Assembly (NCBI GenBank): GCA_030699125.1
Contig: JAUYKM010000009.1
Coordinates: 70,358 to 108,646, forward strand
From: Candidatus Daviesbacteria bacterium
GTDB lineage: Bacteria > Patescibacteriota > Microgenomatia > Daviesbacterales > UBA10151
Length of the DNA stretch: 38,289 nucleotides
Direction: 5' to 3'
The notes under the pieces are model-generated. The model saw only the letters and a program-made list of their open reading frames with translations. It did no database searches and was not told where the DNA came from. The position numbers and the translations under genes were made by a program. The first letter of the stretch is position 1. Each line of letters opens with the position of its first letter. Shown in pieces: positions 36,940 to 38,289 of the stretch.

Positions 36940-37278
36940 ATGATTATTACCAAAACAGTTCCCTTTACAAAGGATGAGATTAAAAAACTTCTTGAGGTAT
37001 TTGATATTTATATAAAGACGGTTATAGATATTAAGAAAAAAATCTGTTCTGCTGGATGCGACAGACATTTTGAATCAGAAGAGATACTATTAGAAAATGG
37101 ATCAAAGCAATCCAATATTTGGGGCGGAGGGATAGATTTAGAAACTAAGCTAATAGATTATAATTCTTTTATCAATATCAGGCCCAATGACAACAATACC
37201 AGTAATGAGATACAGGATGCTAATATAAGAGAGCAGTATAAAAAACTAACAGAGTATTTCTTTCAGGAGATTATATGA
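36940..37278 (+). CDS. DUF5674-like small protein
   Basis: About 112 aa from the ATG at 36940; the ORF-track start at 36880 is a TTG in palindromic DNA. FTKDEIKKLLEVFDIYIKTVIDIKKKI, then LLENGSKQSNIWGGGI, and FINIRPNDNNTSNEIQDANIRE fit the pattern of DUF5674 (VVDIEK...LLEQGSKQEDLWG...INIRPSQGN...VEDPEIRE). The function of that family is unknown. It overlaps the next small gene by 4 bp, so the two form a pair with the organisation of a two-gene module. Confidence 0.7.
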   Translation: MIITKTVPFTKDEIKKLLEVFDIYIKTVIDIKKKICSAGCDRHFESEEILLENGSKQSNIWGGGIDLETKLIDYNSFINIRPNDNNTSNEIQDANIREQYKKLTEYFFQEII

Positions 37279-37553
37279 ACAGAACAAAATTAGCAATTGA
37301 GTCTTTATCTATGGATTTAAAAAGGGTAGCCTTAGGTTATCATAGAGGATCTGATAATATGGCCAGGCGTTTTACAGAGGAGGCAATAAAAAGGAATGAG
37401 GAGATTGAAATATCAGAAGTAAAACTTTATCTTAAAAAGTTTATTAAATCCTTACCTAAAATATTAAACCAAAAAGATAAACAAAAATTAGCAGAAGATG
37501 TTCTGACTTACAGTGTAATCTTCCAAAATTATACTACCACCCAATTTCCGTGA
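37275..37553 (+). CDS. Small helical protein paired with the DUF5674-like gene
   Basis: 92 aa, start overlapping the previous stop (ATGA). MDLKRVALGYHRGSDNMARRF, then charged helices (EEAIKRNEEIEISEVKLYLKKFI) and KQKLAEDVLTYSVIF. Soluble, predicted all-helical, no family recognised with certainty. Close coupling to the DUF5674-like gene suggests the products act together. Confidence 0.6.
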   Translation: MNRTKLAIESLSMDLKRVALGYHRGSDNMARRFTEEAIKRNEEIEISEVKLYLKKFIKSLPKILNQKDKQKLAEDVLTYSVIFQNYTTTQFP

Positions 37554-37641
37554 GATTTTATCAACTATATAATGAGCTTATGGTTGATATTTCCCCAGAA
37601 AAATTTCAGCAATTAAATGTTTATTTGTTTCAAAGTTATTT

Positions 37642-37670
37642 TTGACTTCATAATTTAGCCTTGATATAAT
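37642..37670 (+). promoter_or_regulatory. Promoter of the small gene at 37679
   Basis: TTGACT (37642-37647), a 17-bp spacer and TATAAT (37665-37670). The -10 ends 8 nt before the ATG at 37679, so the transcript should begin within a couple of nucleotides of the start codon. Confidence 0.75.
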
Positions 37671-37678
37671 CTGGTTCT

Positions 37679-37924
37679 ATGGGTGAGAGAAGAATAGAAA
37701 CTATAGAGGAACAAGTTTTTATCCCTATTTTTGGGGAGGATAATCATTTTCCGCCTGCTCCTGACTCTGCAGTTTTGGAATACCGAAGGTTACAGAAAGA
37801 ATGGTTAATGAATTTTCCCAGATCAGAAGGAATAGAGCCAAGAGTTTTTCTATATCCTCAAACAAGAGATGGCAGAACAGTTTATGTTGTGGCAAAAGAA
37901 ATCATCATTTCTGAGCCGACATGA
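37679..37924 (+). CDS. Small protein of unknown function
   Basis: 81 aa, soluble, mixed alpha/beta, no TM. MGERRIETIEEQVFIPIFGED, then DSAVLEYRRLQKEWLMNFP and VFLYPQTRDGRTVYVVAKEI. I do not recognise a family. A near-consensus promoter directly in front argues that it is expressed. A GT39 gene starts 29 nt later on the same strand. Confidence 0.55.
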   Translation: MGERRIETIEEQVFIPIFGEDNHFPPAPDSAVLEYRRLQKEWLMNFPRSEGIEPRVFLYPQTRDGRTVYVVAKEIIISEPT

Positions 37925-37952
37925 CAAAAAGAAGTAAGTGTAAAATAGAAGT

Positions 37953-38289
37953 GTGAATATTTTAAGAAAAGATCTGCTGATAATTTTGCTGCTTACTACA
38001 TTGTCTCCTTTATTTTTTTACAAATTAGGTCAAAGTTCACTTGTTTCTTTTGATGAAGCCTGGTATGGTTCTATTGCCAAAAATATTTTAAAAAGTGGGG
38101 ATCCAATCAATCTGATTTGGAACGGGCAAAGCTACAACGATCATCCACCTATCGGATTTTTATTTATAGCTGCCAGCTTAAATTTATTTGGAGATAGCGC
38201 TTTTTCAGTTAGATTACCTGCAGCAATCTTGGGTTTATTATCTTTGAGTCTGGTTTATCTTTTAGGAAAAGAATTATTCGGCAGACTAG
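37953..38289 (+). CDS. GT39/ArnT-like membrane glycosyltransferase, 5' part (runs off the window)
   Basis: Open from the GTG at 37953 to the window end (112 codons). A first TM (DLLIILLLTTLSPLFFYKLG) is followed by SLVSFDEAWYGSIAKNIL and NDHPPIGFLFIAASL, the canonical GT39/ArnT/PMT pattern (DEAxYxxxA...HPPxxxxL), then LPAAILGLLSLSLVYLLGKE. More canonical than the GPxTS paralogues earlier in the window. A TAAAAT box (37941-37946) ends 6 nt before the GTG, so this may also be a leaderless start. Not in the ORF track because it is cut by the window edge. Confidence 0.8.
   Translation, partial: MNILRKDLLIILLLTTLSPLFFYKLGQSSLVSFDEAWYGSIAKNILKSGDPINLIWNGQSYNDHPPIGFLFIAASLNLFGDSAFSVRLPAAILGLLSLSLVYLLGKELFGRL

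Overview
The window looks like a chromosomal piece of a Candidate Phyla Radiation (Patescibacteria) bacterium, most likely in the Microgenomates group. This is inferred from gene content: compact AT-rich DNA, 4-bp ATGA overlaps, a short TsaB, many GT-C membrane glycosyltransferases, small anchored proteins, and almost no metabolism other than nucleotide-sugar synthesis. UGA is used as a stop and a release factor 2 gene is present, so the code is the standard bacterial one.

Layout. 1-7200: tail of an unknown gene, serS, an MFS permease, a small membrane protein, a proline-rich anchored protein, and secA divergent from it. 7200-11500: a small PUR/DUF3276-like protein, a PAS sensor protein with a degenerate kinase domain, a GT-C glycosyltransferase and a CofE-like ligase. 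11470-15050 (minus strand): a sugar epimerase, an RmlA-like nucleotidyltransferase, a small membrane protein, a CAP-domain protein and a short tsaB. 15100-21700 (plus): a secreted protein, prfB, an anchored protein, ftsE, ftsX, a coiled-coil murein hydrolase, a lamin-tail-domain surface protein and tsaE. FtsEX plus the coiled-coil M23 protein form a recognisable divisome hydrolase module. 21700-33700: a glycan block with several GT-C enzymes, rmlB/rmlC-like/rmlD-like genes, gmd, two stand-alone GT2 enzymes and a GT2-GT-C fusion. This suggests dTDP- and GDP-deoxysugars plus polyprenyl-phosphate sugars used outside the membrane. 33700-38289: msrB, then an accessory zone with gene remnants (a type IIG-like restriction-modification gene and possibly a PD-(D/E)XK nuclease), a BRO/DinD-like protein, a DEDDy exonuclease, a DUF5674-like protein, small unknowns, and the start of another GT39 enzyme.

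Most interesting points. (1) The M23 domain of the hydrolase next to FtsEX has its two halves in swapped order with all catalytic and zinc-binding residues kept, which looks like a natural circular permutation. (2) Small palindromic or simple repeats are found between genes and also in frame inside prfB, tsaB, msrB and a GT2 gene, like Rickettsia palindromic elements. (3) A likely structured RNA lies on the minus strand at about 34251-34334, with a 13-bp closing stem, a GAAA-capped hairpin and a downstream U-run. (4) Several genes have near-consensus promoters whose -10 box ends only 6-11 nt before the start codon, suggesting leaderless or very short-leader mRNAs. (5) Fragmentary genes and direct repeats mark 34.1-36.9 kb as a turnover hotspot.

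All family calls come from reading motifs by eye; no database search was run.
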